Origin: Clostridia bacterium
GTDB lineage: Bacteria; Bacillota; Clostridia; UBA1381
DNA length: 37,171 bases
NCBI GenBank assembly: GCA_017621875.1
Contig: JAGASE010000023.1
Span: 1 to 37,171, forward strand
Reading direction: 5' to 3'
The position numbers were made by a program, and so were the translations under genes. Positions 17,202 to 25,173 of the stretch are shown here, piece by piece (positions within the stretch are counted from its first letter, which is position 1; each line of letters starts with the position of its first letter). The notes beneath the pieces are model-generated. The model saw only the letters and a list, made by a program, of their open reading frames with translations, ran no database searches and was not told where the DNA came from.

Positions 17202-17480
17202 ATGGCAGTAGAAGCATTGGGAATGGTTGAAACAAGAGGTCTTGTAGCTGCAATCGAGGCTGCAGATGCAATGGTTAAGGCTGCAAACGTACAGCTTATC
17301 GGAACTGAGAGAATCGGTTCAGGTTTGGTAACTGTTATGGTTCGCGGCGACGTTGGTGCAGTTCAGGCTGCAACAGATGCAGGTGCAGCAGCAGGCTCAA
17401 AGCTGGGTGAACTGGTATCTGTTCACGTAATTCCTCGTCCACACGGTGATGTTGAGAAGATTTTACCGGCTTTAAAGTAA
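17202..17480 (+). CDS. Canonical BMC-H hexameric shell protein (PduA/PduJ-like), second copy
   Basis: 92 residues. [24 protein letters not shown] opens a standard BMC domain with pore motif ERIGSG and C-terminal [18 protein letters not shown]. It is a close paralogue of the 16413-16682 product and, like it, probably a main facet protein. Codons look biased towards abundant-protein usage (frequent GTT, GCA, GGT, CGT). It is followed by a 149-bp structured spacer before pduL. Confidence 0.96.
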   Translation: MAVEALGMVETRGLVAAIEAADAMVKAANVQLIGTERIGSGLVTVMVRGDVGAVQAATDAGAAAGSKLGELVSVHVIPRPHGDVEKILPALK

Positions 17481-17490
17481 TCAAAACCAA

Positions 17491-17600
17491 AGGAATATAC
17501 GGGGAGTGCCCGATTTTGTAAATTGGCTCTGAAGTGGGCGGTTTTGACCGCCCCCTGTGGTTTTTGCGGCTTAATTTCGTATACTAACGGGTATTCCCAT
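17491..17600 (+). other. Structured intercistronic spacer between the BMC-H genes and pduL
   Basis: The strongest element is a hairpin with arms GGGCGGT (17536-17542) and ACCGCCC (17547-17553), followed by CCTGTGGTTTTTG; it resembles a weak terminator. A smaller CGGG/CCCG hairpin lies at 17500-17512. GGAATATACG (17492-17501) can pair, with an internal bulge, with CGTATA...TATTCC near 17578-17597, enclosing both. This may set the ratio between abundant shell proteins and downstream genes, by partial termination or by protecting mRNA ends. Confidence 0.55.
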
Positions 17601-17629
17601 GATAATTCCATTATTAAGGAGTTTGTAAA

Positions 17630-18271
17630 ATGCTTGACGAAAGATTGATTGATACAATTACAAAGAGTGTAATTGATGTTTTAAATAAGCAAGAGGATAC
17701 CGGCATTAAGGTCGGTGTGTCTGCAAGGCATGTTCACCTGTCAAAGGCTGACCTTGAAACCCTGTTTGGAAAAGGTCATGAGCTTACGGTGAAGAAGTAT
17801 CTTATGGGCGATCAGTTTGCGGCAGAGGAATGTGTCACACTGGTAAGTCCTTCTTTGCGTTCTATAGAGGGCGTAAGAGTATTAGGGCCTGTAAGAGATA
17901 AATCGCAGGTTGAAATCTCCAGAACAGATACCTTTAAGCTTAAGGTAAGTCCGCCGGTTCGTCCGTCGGGAAAGCTGGAGGGAAGCAGTCCGATGGCATT
18001 GGTAGGTCCGTGCGGCAGTGTGTTCTTGAATGAAGGCACAATTATAGCAAATCGGCATATCCATGTCAATCTGCCTGATGCAGAAAAGTACGGACTTAAG
18101 GATAACGATATTGTAGATGTTGAGATTGACAGCCCGAAACCGACGCGTTATTATAATGTTCAGGTTCGTGTGCATAAGGATTTTAATACCGAGATGCACA
18201 TTGATACAGACGATGCAAATGCGGCGGGAATTAAGACGGGCGATAGGGTCACGATTATTTCAAAAGCTTAA
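17630..18271 (+). CDS. pduL: Phosphate propanoyltransferase PduL, BMC-targeted
   Basis: 213 residues. The N-terminus (about 1-20, ERLIDTITKSVIDVLNK) is an amphipathic encapsulation helix. Two PduL half-domains follow, with metal-binding histidines H34 and H36 (SARHVHL) and H143 and H145 (NRHIHV), and the conserved LGPVRDKSQVEIS segment. The enzyme moves the acyl group from acyl-CoA to phosphate, recycling CoA inside the shell; a kinase outside then makes ATP. No propionate or acetate kinase gene is in the window. AAGGAG (17616-17621) precedes the ATG. Confidence 0.95.
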   Translation: MLDERLIDTITKSVIDVLNKQEDTGIKVGVSARHVHLSKADLETLFGKGHELTVKKYLMGDQFAAEECVTLVSPSLRSIEGVRVLGPVRDKSQVEISRTDTFKLKVSPPVRPSGKLEGSSPMALVGPCGSVFLNEGTIIANRHIHVNLPDAEKYGLKDNDIVDVEIDSPKPTRYYNVQVRVHKDFNTEMHIDTDDANAAGIKTGDRVTIISKA

Positions 18272-18577
18272 AATTTGCATATTTTGACTTCTGTTTGCAA
18301 GGGCGGTACCAACGTACAGCACCTTACAAACATCAGCCAAACTGCACTAAATTTAAAGCTTTTAAGCGAAGGTTTTGGAATTTGCACATTTTGACTTTTG
18401 TTTTAAAAGGGTGTTACCAATGTGCAGCACCTTACAAGCATCAGCCAAGCTGCACTAAATCTAAAGCTTTTGAGAGAAAGCTCGAGAATTTGCATATTTC
18501 AAATCAGCCTGCAATATATAACTATGAAAACAACTTAAATTTATATATAAACGCTGTAGTAATTAGGAGAAACTGAT
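18272..18577 (+). repeat. 306-bp gap with two and a part copies of a 107-bp direct repeat
   Basis: Copy 1 starts at about 18272 and copy 2 at about 18379; a partial third copy (AATTTGCATATTT) starts at 18487. Shared blocks include CAGCACCTTACAA, CATCAGCCAA and CTGCACTAAAT followed by TAAAGCTTTT; most differences are transitions. An open frame across it has no ATG start or ribosome binding site and simply translates the repeat, so I treat it as noncoding. It sits inside an otherwise tightly packed operon. The last 40 bases are AT-rich and lead to the EutN ribosome binding site. Confidence 0.75.
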
Positions 18578-18835
18578 ATGATATTGGCGAGAATTAAGGG
18601 AAGCATTGTTTCCACAGTAAAAAATGAAAAGCTGGTCGGCTACAAGTTTATGATAGTCGAAACCATTGAAAACGGCAAATTAACAGGAAAGCACCTGCTT
18701 GCTGTTGACGGAGTCGGAGCCGGTATCGGTGAGGAGGTTCTGATTGCGACGGGCAGTGCGGCAAGGCTTGCACTTGACAGAACAGATGCACCTGTTGATG
18801 CCGCAATCGTGGGTATAGTTGACAAAAATCAGTAA
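18578..18835 (+). CDS. EutN/CcmL family BMC-P vertex protein
   Basis: 85 residues, a typical size. MILARIKGSIVSTVKNEKLVGYKFMIVE opens the OB-like beta-barrel, followed by LAVDGVGAGIGEEVLIATGSAAR and VDAAIVGIVD, the hallmark strands of pentameric vertex proteins. Five copies close each vertex of the polyhedral shell. Only one BMC-P gene is present, whereas some compartments have three. AGGAG precedes the ATG, and the next gene follows after 15 bases. Confidence 0.95.
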   Translation: MILARIKGSIVSTVKNEKLVGYKFMIVETIENGKLTGKHLLAVDGVGAGIGEEVLIATGSAARLALDRTDAPVDAAIVGIVDKNQ

Positions 18836-18850
18836 TCGGGAGGAAGACAA

Positions 18851-20185
18851 ATGGAGTTTGAAAAGCTTCAGGAGGTTGTTTATGACGCCGGGATTGTCGG
18901 TGCCGGAGGTGCCGGATTTCCTACTCACAAAAAATTTTCCAAGGACGTTAAGCAGATTGTTGTAAACGCTGCGGAGTGTGAGCCACTGATGATGGTTGAC
19001 CACCATATTTTGGCAAAGCATTTCGGAGCGATGGTTGAAACTCTTAAAATTCTTATAGAGGTTATGGGAGCCGAGGAGGCTATCATCGGAATTAAGGGTA
19101 AAAATCTGCATTTGCTTGATAAAAAGGTATGTGACGCTATTTCGGGAACTAATATAAAGATCTGCGAAATTCCTGATATTTACCCTGCCGGAGACGAGGT
19201 TGTGCTGGTTTATGAAACCACAGGCAAAATCATTCCGGAGGGAAGTATTCCTGTAATGGTCGGCGTTATGGTTATCAACGCCGAAACTGTGTATAACATA
19301 CATAATGCAATTAAAAAGGGCGAGAAGATAACAACGAAATATGTTTCAATCGGCGGGGATGTTGAAAAGGATATCATAGTCCGTGCACCGATTGGCATGA
19401 AAATAAGCGAGCTTTTATCGGCTTGCGGCTACACAAATCTTGAAGGTAAGGCAGTTATAAACGGCGGACCTATGATGGGTAAGCTGGTTGATATGGAAAC
19501 CGATGTTGTGACAAAAACAACCAAGGGTGTTCTGATTTTTCCGGAAACACATTCCATTATTCAGCGTAGAAAAATGCCCATGTCAATGACATTAAAGCGG
19601 GCATCATCTGCATGCTGCAACTGCCATATGTGCTCCGATATGTGTCCGAGATATCTGCTCGGATATAATCTGCGTGTTGACAAGACCTTGCGTGCTGCAT
19701 CGCACAGCGAGGTAAAAAATGTCGAAAGCTTTACACAATCGGCACTGTGCTGTGGCTGCGGTATTTGCACAGTAATTGCCTGTCAGCAGATGCTCAATCC
19801 ACAGGCAATCTCAATGGAGATTAAGGGCGAGCTTGGAAAACAGGGCTTCAGACGTCAGAATAATGCATCCCCTGCCGAGGTGCGTAAAGAGCGAGAGGGA
19901 AGACTTATTCCTTCATCGGTTTTAATTGACAGACTGGGAATCAGAAAATATGTTAAGGCAGAGGTTAAGCGTGAGAATGTGAAGCTTGAACCGAAAACTG
20001 TATATATTCCTTTCTCGCAGCATGTAGGAAAGCCTGCGTCGGCAACGGTAAAGGTTGGCGATAAGGTGAAGGTCGGTGATGTTGTTGCAAGAACCGAGCA
20101 GACGGCACTTGGAACAACAATGCATGCAAGCATCAGCGGCAGAGTAAAGGAAATTACCGATAGATTTGTCATAATTGAAAGGTAG
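18851..20185 (+). CDS. PduS-like RnfC-family flavin/Fe-S electron carrier
   Basis: 444 residues. The N-terminal RnfC/NuoF-like flavin domain has GIVGAGGAGFPTHKKF (14-29). The mid-region has two cluster motifs: C255-x2-C258-x2-C261-x3-C265-P and C300-x2-C303-x2-C306-x4-C311, fit for two [4Fe-4S] clusters. A C-terminal SLBB/barrel-like region follows (SATVKVGDKVKVGDVVART). PduS was described as a cobalamin reductase that feeds the adenosyltransferase, and a role in moving electrons through the shell with PduT has been proposed. Here both an adenosyltransferase homologue and a PduT-like protein are in the same operon. Ten-base gap to the next gene. Confidence 0.9.
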   Translation: MEFEKLQEVVYDAGIVGAGGAGFPTHKKFSKDVKQIVVNAAECEPLMMVDHHILAKHFGAMVETLKILIEVMGAEEAIIGIKGKNLHLLDKKVCDAISGTNIKICEIPDIYPAGDEVVLVYETTGKIIPEGSIPVMVGVMVINAETVYNIHNAIKKGEKITTKYVSIGGDVEKDIIVRAPIGMKISELLSACGYTNLEGKAVINGGPMMGKLVDMETDVVTKTTKGVLIFPETHSIIQRRKMPMSMTLKRASSACCNCHMCSDMCPRYLLGYNLRVDKTLRAASHSEVKNVESFTQSALCCGCGICTVIACQQMLNPQAISMEIKGELGKQGFRRQNNASPAEVRKEREGRLIPSSVLIDRLGIRKYVKAEVKRENVKLEPKTVYIPFSQHVGKPASATVKVGDKVKVGDVVARTEQTALGTTMHASISGRVKEITDRFVIIER

Positions 20186-20194
20186 AGATAAAGC

Positions 20195-20740
20195 ATGAAC
20201 GCAATAGGACTTGTAGAGGTTAAAAATGTATCAAAGGGCGTCAGAGTCACTGATGAAATGCTGAAAAGTGCGGGCGTTTTCCTTATTCAATCGGGTGCGG
20301 TATGCCCCGGAAAATTCGTTACGATTGTCGGCGGAAATCTTTCTGAAATTCAGGCTGCGGTGGATAGAGCCGTGCTTGTCAGCGAGGACGCATTGATTGA
20401 TAAATTTGTAATAGGAAACTTGGGCGATAAGGTGTTCGAGGCAATGTGCGGGACAGCGAACACAACCGAGCGAAAGGCATTTGGAATAGTTGAAACCTTT
20501 ACTGCAGCAAGTGCGATTTTAGCGGCAGATGCAGCAGTTAAGGCGGCGAATATTTCACTTATTGAGGTAAGAGTTGCCCGCGGTATGGGCGGCAAGTGCT
20601 TCACAACCATGACGGGTGAGGTTGCCGATGTAAAGGCGGCAGTTGAGGCAGGTGCAAAGCTTGCAGCGGACGAGGGTGTTTTGATTAATACCGAGGTTAT
20701 TGCAAATCCGCATCCTGAGCTGTGGGAAGCCGTACTTTAA
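20195..20740 (+). CDS. PduT-like BMC-T trimeric shell protein with probable pore Fe-S cysteine
   Basis: 181 residues made of two BMC domains (AIGLVEVKNVSKGVRV at the start, FGIVETFTAASAILAADAAVKAANI from about 95). The first pore loop is AVCPGKF with C37, aligned with the PduT pore motif ICPGKF whose cysteine (C38) ligates a [4Fe-4S] cluster on the threefold axis. The second domain has GMGGKCFTTM, as in PduT. It is therefore expected to let electrons cross the shell, probably partnered with the PduS-like protein upstream. Last gene of the operon. No double-stacked PduB-type shell gene is present. Confidence 0.93.
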   Translation: MNAIGLVEVKNVSKGVRVTDEMLKSAGVFLIQSGAVCPGKFVTIVGGNLSEIQAAVDRAVLVSEDALIDKFVIGNLGDKVFEAMCGTANTTERKAFGIVETFTAASAILAADAAVKAANISLIEVRVARGMGGKCFTTMTGEVADVKAAVEAGAKLAADEGVLINTEVIANPHPELWEAVL

Positions 20741-20818
20741 AGAAATAAAGCTGATGCTCTTAATGTTGTGTGGGTTTGCATGGCTCACTGTATCAACATG
20801 AATTTATGAAATTATATC

Positions 20819-20858
20819 GGGCTTTGTCGTAGCTCTATCGTTTTTTATAGATAAGCCC
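20819..20858. repeat. Hairpin in the gap between the BMC operon and the LRR gene
   Basis: GGGCTT (20819-20824) and AAGCCC (20853-20858) enclose CTAT/ATAG (20835-20838, 20847-20850) around a T-run. It is not a standard terminator because the T-run is in the loop. It may end the BMC transcript or be a decayed short repeat. The rest of the 208-bp gap shows no gene. Confidence 0.35.
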
Positions 20859-20948
20859 CTACAGAAGAGGTTAATGCAATCTATGCACGTGCAACAGTTG
20901 AGTCTGTAGATGATTAAAATACGGTTTTGATATTTTAAGGAGATTGGT

Positions 20949-23381
20949 ATGAAAAAGAAAATTTTGTATTTTGCATCTATGCTGAGCATAATGGTGTGTT
21001 TGTTTGTGCTATCACCAAAGACAGCGTCTGCTCTTAACATATACTATAGTGGTACAGATGACGGCCTTACATATTCCTTCAACCTGTCATCGGGCACGCT
21101 TACCATTAGCGGTACAGGAGAGCTGGGCGATGGTCTGGATTGGTTTTCCGGTATGTGGGATATGAATGGATGGGTAGGAAATACGTATTATGATTATACA
21201 GAGATTGATGATCGGATTAAAACAGTTGTTATTAAATCGGGAGTTACAGGTATAGGTGATTATGCCTTCAGATTCTGCTCCAATCTGACCTCAGTGACAG
21301 TCCCGGACACGGTAACAAGAATCGGAGACTATGCCTTTTACGGCACTAAAATAACAAGCTTTAAAATGCCGGCGTATGTAACAAGCATCGGAGATTATGC
21401 CTTTGCCGACTGTGAAAGCCTGACAGGAACAGTGGCAATCAGAGCTACCTGTAAGTCTGTGGGTAAATATGCTTTTGAGAATTGTACAAATCTGACAACC
21501 GTATCCATAAAAAGCGGAGCACAGGCTCTTGGGGACTATTGCTTTTATAATTGCACTTCCTTGACAAGCGTTACAATTCCCGGCACATGTAAAACGGTTG
21601 GAATGTATGCGTTTGCCTACTGTGATAATATAACAACTGCAGAATTTAAAAGCGGAGTTCAAAGCATTGGTTCTTGTGCATTTGAGGGTTGCTATAAGCT
21701 GTCCTCTATAACTATTGCTGACAGTGTTACCTATATAGGAACGAGTATAGTGGATTCGATCAGTGCGTACGCAAAAAATTCTGCAAATTGGGACAATAAT
21801 TGTCTTTATATAGGAAATCATCTGATAAGGGGATCACATCCGAACTGGACGGACGATGACTTTTTTACCGAATTTACCGTAAGGGACGGAACGCTTACAA
21901 TTGCGGGATGTGCCTTCACCAGCCAGTGGGAGCTGACAAAGGTGACTATCCCGGACAGTGTTAAGAATATCTGCTATTCGGCGTTTTTGTTCTGCACGGA
22001 GCTTACAGAAGTAGAGTTCCCGGAGGGAATTACCGTAATAAATAACGGAACCTTTAATGGCTGCACGAGTCTTAAAAGCTTTAAGATTCCAAGCACTGTA
22101 ACAAAGATTGATGACAGAGCTTTTATTGACTGCCAGGGCTTGGAAAGTATTGATATTCCTGACAGCGTTAGCGTTATAGGGGAAAGAGCGTTTGAGAACT
22201 GCTATGCATTAAATGAGATAGAGCTGCCTACAAATCTGGCGGTTATTAATGCAAATACTTTTTATGGTTGCAGAAATCTGACAGAAATAACAATTCCTGA
22301 GATTTGTCAAAGTATAGGGGAGAGTGCGTTTAGCGGCTGTAGATCTTTGACAGAGATAAATATACCCAATAATGTTCAATCTATAGGAAAGAGTGCATTC
22401 AGATATAACAGGAATTTGACAAAGGTAACTATAGGAGCAGGATTGTCAAAGCTTGGCAGCGATGCGTTTTATCCCTGTCCTGCCCTGGAAACAGTTACGG
22501 TAAATAAAACAAACACTGCTTTTTGTGCGGAGGACGGAATTTTATTTAATAAGGATAAGACTACGCTTGTATTATATCCGGCGGCTAAAACAGCAGCACA
22601 CTATACTGTTGAGGAGGGTATTACCGCAATCGGATTACATTCTTTCAGTTATGCAGCAAATCTCGTTTCTGTAATGCTGCCCAAGAGCCTTACCTCCTGT
22701 AATAAGCTTGCGTTTGATGAGTGTACGGCGTTTACGGATATATATTATGCAGGAAGTGAAGAGGAATGGAACGGTCTTAAGTTCTATACTAATTCAGCCT
22801 ACGCTACAAGTGAATATTATTATTTCGAAAATGCGACAAAGCATTTCAATTATGTAATTTTGGAAAGCATAGAGGCGGAGGAGACAGAGGTGTTCGTTGA
22901 AGAGGGCGGAGAAACCAAGATTAATGTGGTTATTACGCCGGAGAATGCTTCCGATGCAACGCTTATATGGACGTCCTCAGACGAAAGCATTGCAACCGTT
23001 GACGAGGACGGTACGGTTACGGCTGTTTCAACCGGTACGGTTACGATTACTGCAGCTACCGAGGACGGCAAGTTCAGCACCTCCTGCGAGGTAACGGTTT
23101 ATGCAGAGCCTGAAATAACAGATATATCTGTGATGGATATGAGTCCCTACGGTGTTCCGCTTTTGGCAGTTGAGCTGAAGATGAACAATCCTGTTTCCTC
23201 ATCAGATATTTTCGTTGCATCATATGATGAGAACGGAAAAATGCTTGATGTTAAAACGCTTACAGCGGACAGCTTAAAAACAAATCTGTCATCAGATGGT
23301 GTAGATAACATCAGAGCGTTTGTGTGGGGCAATATGAGGAGCTTATGTGATGATTATACACTTTTAAGCAGTGATTTTTAA
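20949..23381 (+). CDS. Secreted BspA-like leucine-rich-repeat protein with Big_2 domain
   Basis: 810 residues. The signal peptide is about 1-28 (MKKKILYFASMLSIMV...TASA). An N-terminal region with SGTLTISGTGEL follows, then many LRR_5 repeats (about 95-590) of the pattern IGDYAFxxCxxLTSVTVPDTVTxI. A Big_2 Ig-like domain spans about 638-720 (WTSSDESIATVDEDGTVTAVSTGTVTITA). The last 85 residues form a domain with FVWGNMRSLCDD, seen on clostridial surface proteins. Such proteins are exported and often act in adhesion or surface display; no anchor signal is visible, so it may be released or held by other domains. Separate transcription unit from the BMC operon, with its own terminator. AAGGAG precedes the start. 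Confidence 0.9.
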   Translation: MKKKILYFASMLSIMVCLFVLSPKTASALNIYYSGTDDGLTYSFNLSSGTLTISGTGELGDGLDWFSGMWDMNGWVGNTYYDYTEIDDRIKTVVIKSGVTGIGDYAFRFCSNLTSVTVPDTVTRIGDYAFYGTKITSFKMPAYVTSIGDYAFADCESLTGTVAIRATCKSVGKYAFENCTNLTTVSIKSGAQALGDYCFYNCTSLTSVTIPGTCKTVGMYAFAYCDNITTAEFKSGVQSIGSCAFEGCYKLSSITIADSVTYIGTSIVDSISAYAKNSANWDNNCLYIGNHLIRGSHPNWTDDDFFTEFTVRDGTLTIAGCAFTSQWELTKVTIPDSVKNICYSAFLFCTELTEVEFPEGITVINNGTFNGCTSLKSFKIPSTVTKIDDRAFIDCQGLESIDIPDSVSVIGERAFENCYALNEIELPTNLAVINANTFYGCRNLTEITIPEICQSIGESAFSGCRSLTEINIPNNVQSIGKSAFRYNRNLTKVTIGAGLSKLGSDAFYPCPALETVTVNKTNTAFCAEDGILFNKDKTTLVLYPAAKTAAHYTVEEGITAIGLHSFSYAANLVSVMLPKSLTSCNKLAFDECTAFTDIYYAGSEEEWNGLKFYTNSAYATSEYYYFENATKHFNYVILESIEAEETEVFVEEGGETKINVVITPENASDATLIWTSSDESIATVDEDGTVTAVSTGTVTITAATEDGKFSTSCEVTVYAEPEITDISVMDMSPYGVPLLAVELKMNNPVSSSDIFVASYDENGKMLDVKTLTADSLKTNLSSDGVDNIRAFVWGNMRSLCDDYTLLSSDF

Positions 23382-23401
23382 TAATTATCTGAACGTAATT
23401 T

Positions 23402-23446
23402 AAAGCTGAGGGTTATGGCAAGTAACCCCGGCTTTATTTTTTATTT
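23402..23446 (+). terminator. Rho-independent terminator of the LRR gene
   Basis: AAAGC...GGGTTA (23402-23415) pairs with TAACCC...GCTTT (23423-23435), and the stem is followed by ATTTTTTATTT. It lies 20 bases after the stop. Confidence 0.88.
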
Positions 23447-23457
23447 CGGAAAAGTTT

Positions 23458-23503
23458 AAAGGGCGTGCAAATGAAATGAAAAACACTCATTTGCACGCCC
23501 TTT
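23458..23503 (-). terminator. Terminator of the acyl-CoA synthetase gene
   Basis: Perfect 17-bp arms (23458-23474 and 23487-23503) lie 7 bases past the minus-strand stop at 23510. The stem ends in a short T-run on both strands, so it may work in both directions between the convergent genes. Confidence 0.85.
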
Positions 23504-23509
23504 TGGAGC

Positions 23510-25105
23510 TTATCTTTTAATCTTTTTAGTTGTAGTTTTCTCAAATTCTGAGGCACGGAATTTAATCTTGCGTATCTGCTTATACGCTGCAACGGACGAA
23601 TTAAGTGTAGTCTTAATGCTCTCTGTAATCGCGTCCTTTTTGGTCATGTCCTCGGCATAGATTTCTGCTGTGATATATCCGTCCTCGGCATATACCAAAA
23701 CTTCGTCAACACCATCGATGTTGCCAATCAGATATTCAAGCTCCTCAGGATAAACGTTCTTGCCGTTTTCAAGAATGATGAGATTTTTCTTTCTGCCTGT
23801 GATATATACAAAGCCGTCCTCATCAACCTTGCCTATATCACCTGTTTTAAACCAGCCGTCTTCAAAGAAAACATCTGCGTTAGCTTCGGGATTGTTGTAG
23901 TAACCGAGCATAACGATATCGCCCTTAACGCAGATTTCACCTTCGCCGTCCTCGTTGTTGTTTATGGTTTTAACCTGAACTGTGTTGATATGCTGACCAA
24001 CGCTGCCAAGCTTTATCCATTTGTCGCGGTTTATAGAAACGATAGGCGAACACTCGGAAATGCCGTAGCCGTTGATAATTTTGATGCCCAAATCGTCAAA
24101 TGCCTTAATCATTTCGTTTGAAATAGGAGCACCGCCGGTGATAATCATTTCAAGATTGCCGCCGAAAGCGTCGATTACTGACTTAAACAGCTTTTTACGC
24201 ATATCAATGCCTACCTTACGCATTGCATTGCTGGTCTTGATAAGTGCCTTGAGAGCTTTGTCCTTGCCGCTCTTTTTTGCATTTTTCCAGATTCCCTTGT
24301 AAAAGCTGTCAATGAACAGTGGAACAACCGAAATATGACTCGGCTTTGCGATATTAATATCGTGCAGCACGTATTTGAGCCCTGCATTGATGTAAACAGG
24401 TGAGCCGATGTGCATCTGACATAGTACGCACGCCATGAAGCCGAAGGTGTGGTTAAACGGAAGAACTGCAACTGTACCCTTGGGGATTCTTAGTGTTTCC
24501 AGTGAACGAATCATATCAGATATCAGATTTCTCTGACAAAGCATAACTCCCTTAGGTGTGCCTGTAGTACCTGATGTGTATATAATTGAGCATGGTGCTT
24601 CAACGTCAATTTCATTTTCTAAAATTCCGGTTTGGCAAAGCATTGCTTCGCCCTTTGCAGCTGCGTCGGCAAAGTTTGAAAGGCAAAGGCTGTGCTTTAG
24701 CTCACCTTCGGCAAATTCCTCGGTGAGTGCCGATTTTTTCTCTGAATATACAAGCATATCAGCATCGCAGGCACGATAAAGCGTTGCAGCTTCGGCAGGC
24801 TTTAACTCCTTATCCAGCGGAACAATAATGTTTGAGCCGATAACTGCAGCTAAATATGTTACAATCCATTCATAGCTGTTTTCAGAGTATAGTGCAATTT
24901 TTGCGTTTTTAACATCAATGCTGTAGAAATAGGAGGCAAGGGCAAAAACGTCCTTTTTTACCTGCTCATAATTTACGCTTATCTGCTTTCCGCCGATAGT
25001 GTACCAAAAAGCAGTTTCCTTAGCGTATTTTTCGCCGATATACTCCATCATTTCTTTAATATCACGTACATGCTTAACCTTGTTGTAAGGATAGTCTTTT
25101 CCCAT
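23510..25105 (-). CDS. AMP-forming acyl-CoA synthetase (long-chain fatty acid--CoA ligase type)
   Basis: 531 residues. The AMP-binding motif is IIYTSGTTGTPKG (174-186), followed by GYGISECSP and the GWFKTGDIGKVDEDGFVYITGRKKNLI block that binds ATP and joins the two domains. The C-terminus has KTTTKKIKR with the expected catalytic lysine. The family adenylates a carboxylate and transfers it to CoA, most likely a fatty acid here. It could also act on another carboxylic acid or load a carrier protein. The ATG at 25105 has AAGGAG at 25114-25119. Own promoter and terminator, so a single-gene unit. Confidence 0.88.
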   Translation of the reverse strand: MGKDYPYNKVKHVRDIKEMMEYIGEKYAKETAFWYTIGGKQISVNYEQVKKDVFALASYFYSIDVKNAKIALYSENSYEWIVTYLAAVIGSNIIVPLDKELKPAEAATLYRACDADMLVYSEKKSALTEEFAEGELKHSLCLSNFADAAAKGEAMLCQTGILENEIDVEAPCSIIYTSGTTGTPKGVMLCQRNLISDMIRSLETLRIPKGTVAVLPFNHTFGFMACVLCQMHIGSPVYINAGLKYVLHDINIAKPSHISVVPLFIDSFYKGIWKNAKKSGKDKALKALIKTSNAMRKVGIDMRKKLFKSVIDAFGGNLEMIITGGAPISNEMIKAFDDLGIKIINGYGISECSPIVSINRDKWIKLGSVGQHINTVQVKTINNNEDGEGEICVKGDIVMLGYYNNPEANADVFFEDGWFKTGDIGKVDEDGFVYITGRKKNLIILENGKNVYPEELEYLIGNIDGVDEVLVYAEDGYITAEIYAEDMTKKDAITESIKTTLNSSVAAYKQIRKIKFRASEFEKTTTKKIKR

Positions 25106-25140
25106 TTTCTTATCTCCTTTTTTATTTTTAGAAAATTATA

Positions 25141-25169
25141 ATTATAATTTTCGGAATAACAAAATTCAA
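25141..25169 (-). promoter_or_regulatory. Promoter of the acyl-CoA synthetase gene
   Basis: On the minus strand, TTGAAT (25169-25164), a 17-base spacer and perfect TATAAT (25146-25141). It lies between the prfA stop and the synthetase start. Confidence 0.75.
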
Positions 25170-25173
25170 TCTG

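Noticed and set aside
16413..17480. Paralogous BMC-H genes as a sign of a mobile or assembly duplication
   Set aside because: Several PduA-like paralogues in one operon are normal for BMC loci, and the two copies differ enough to be separate functional genes.
18295..18576. 93-residue open frame between pduL and the vertex protein gene
   Set aside because: It has no ATG or ribosome binding site at its start, its peptide is just the direct repeat translated twice, and the composition is unlike the neighbours. Treated as a noncoding repeat.
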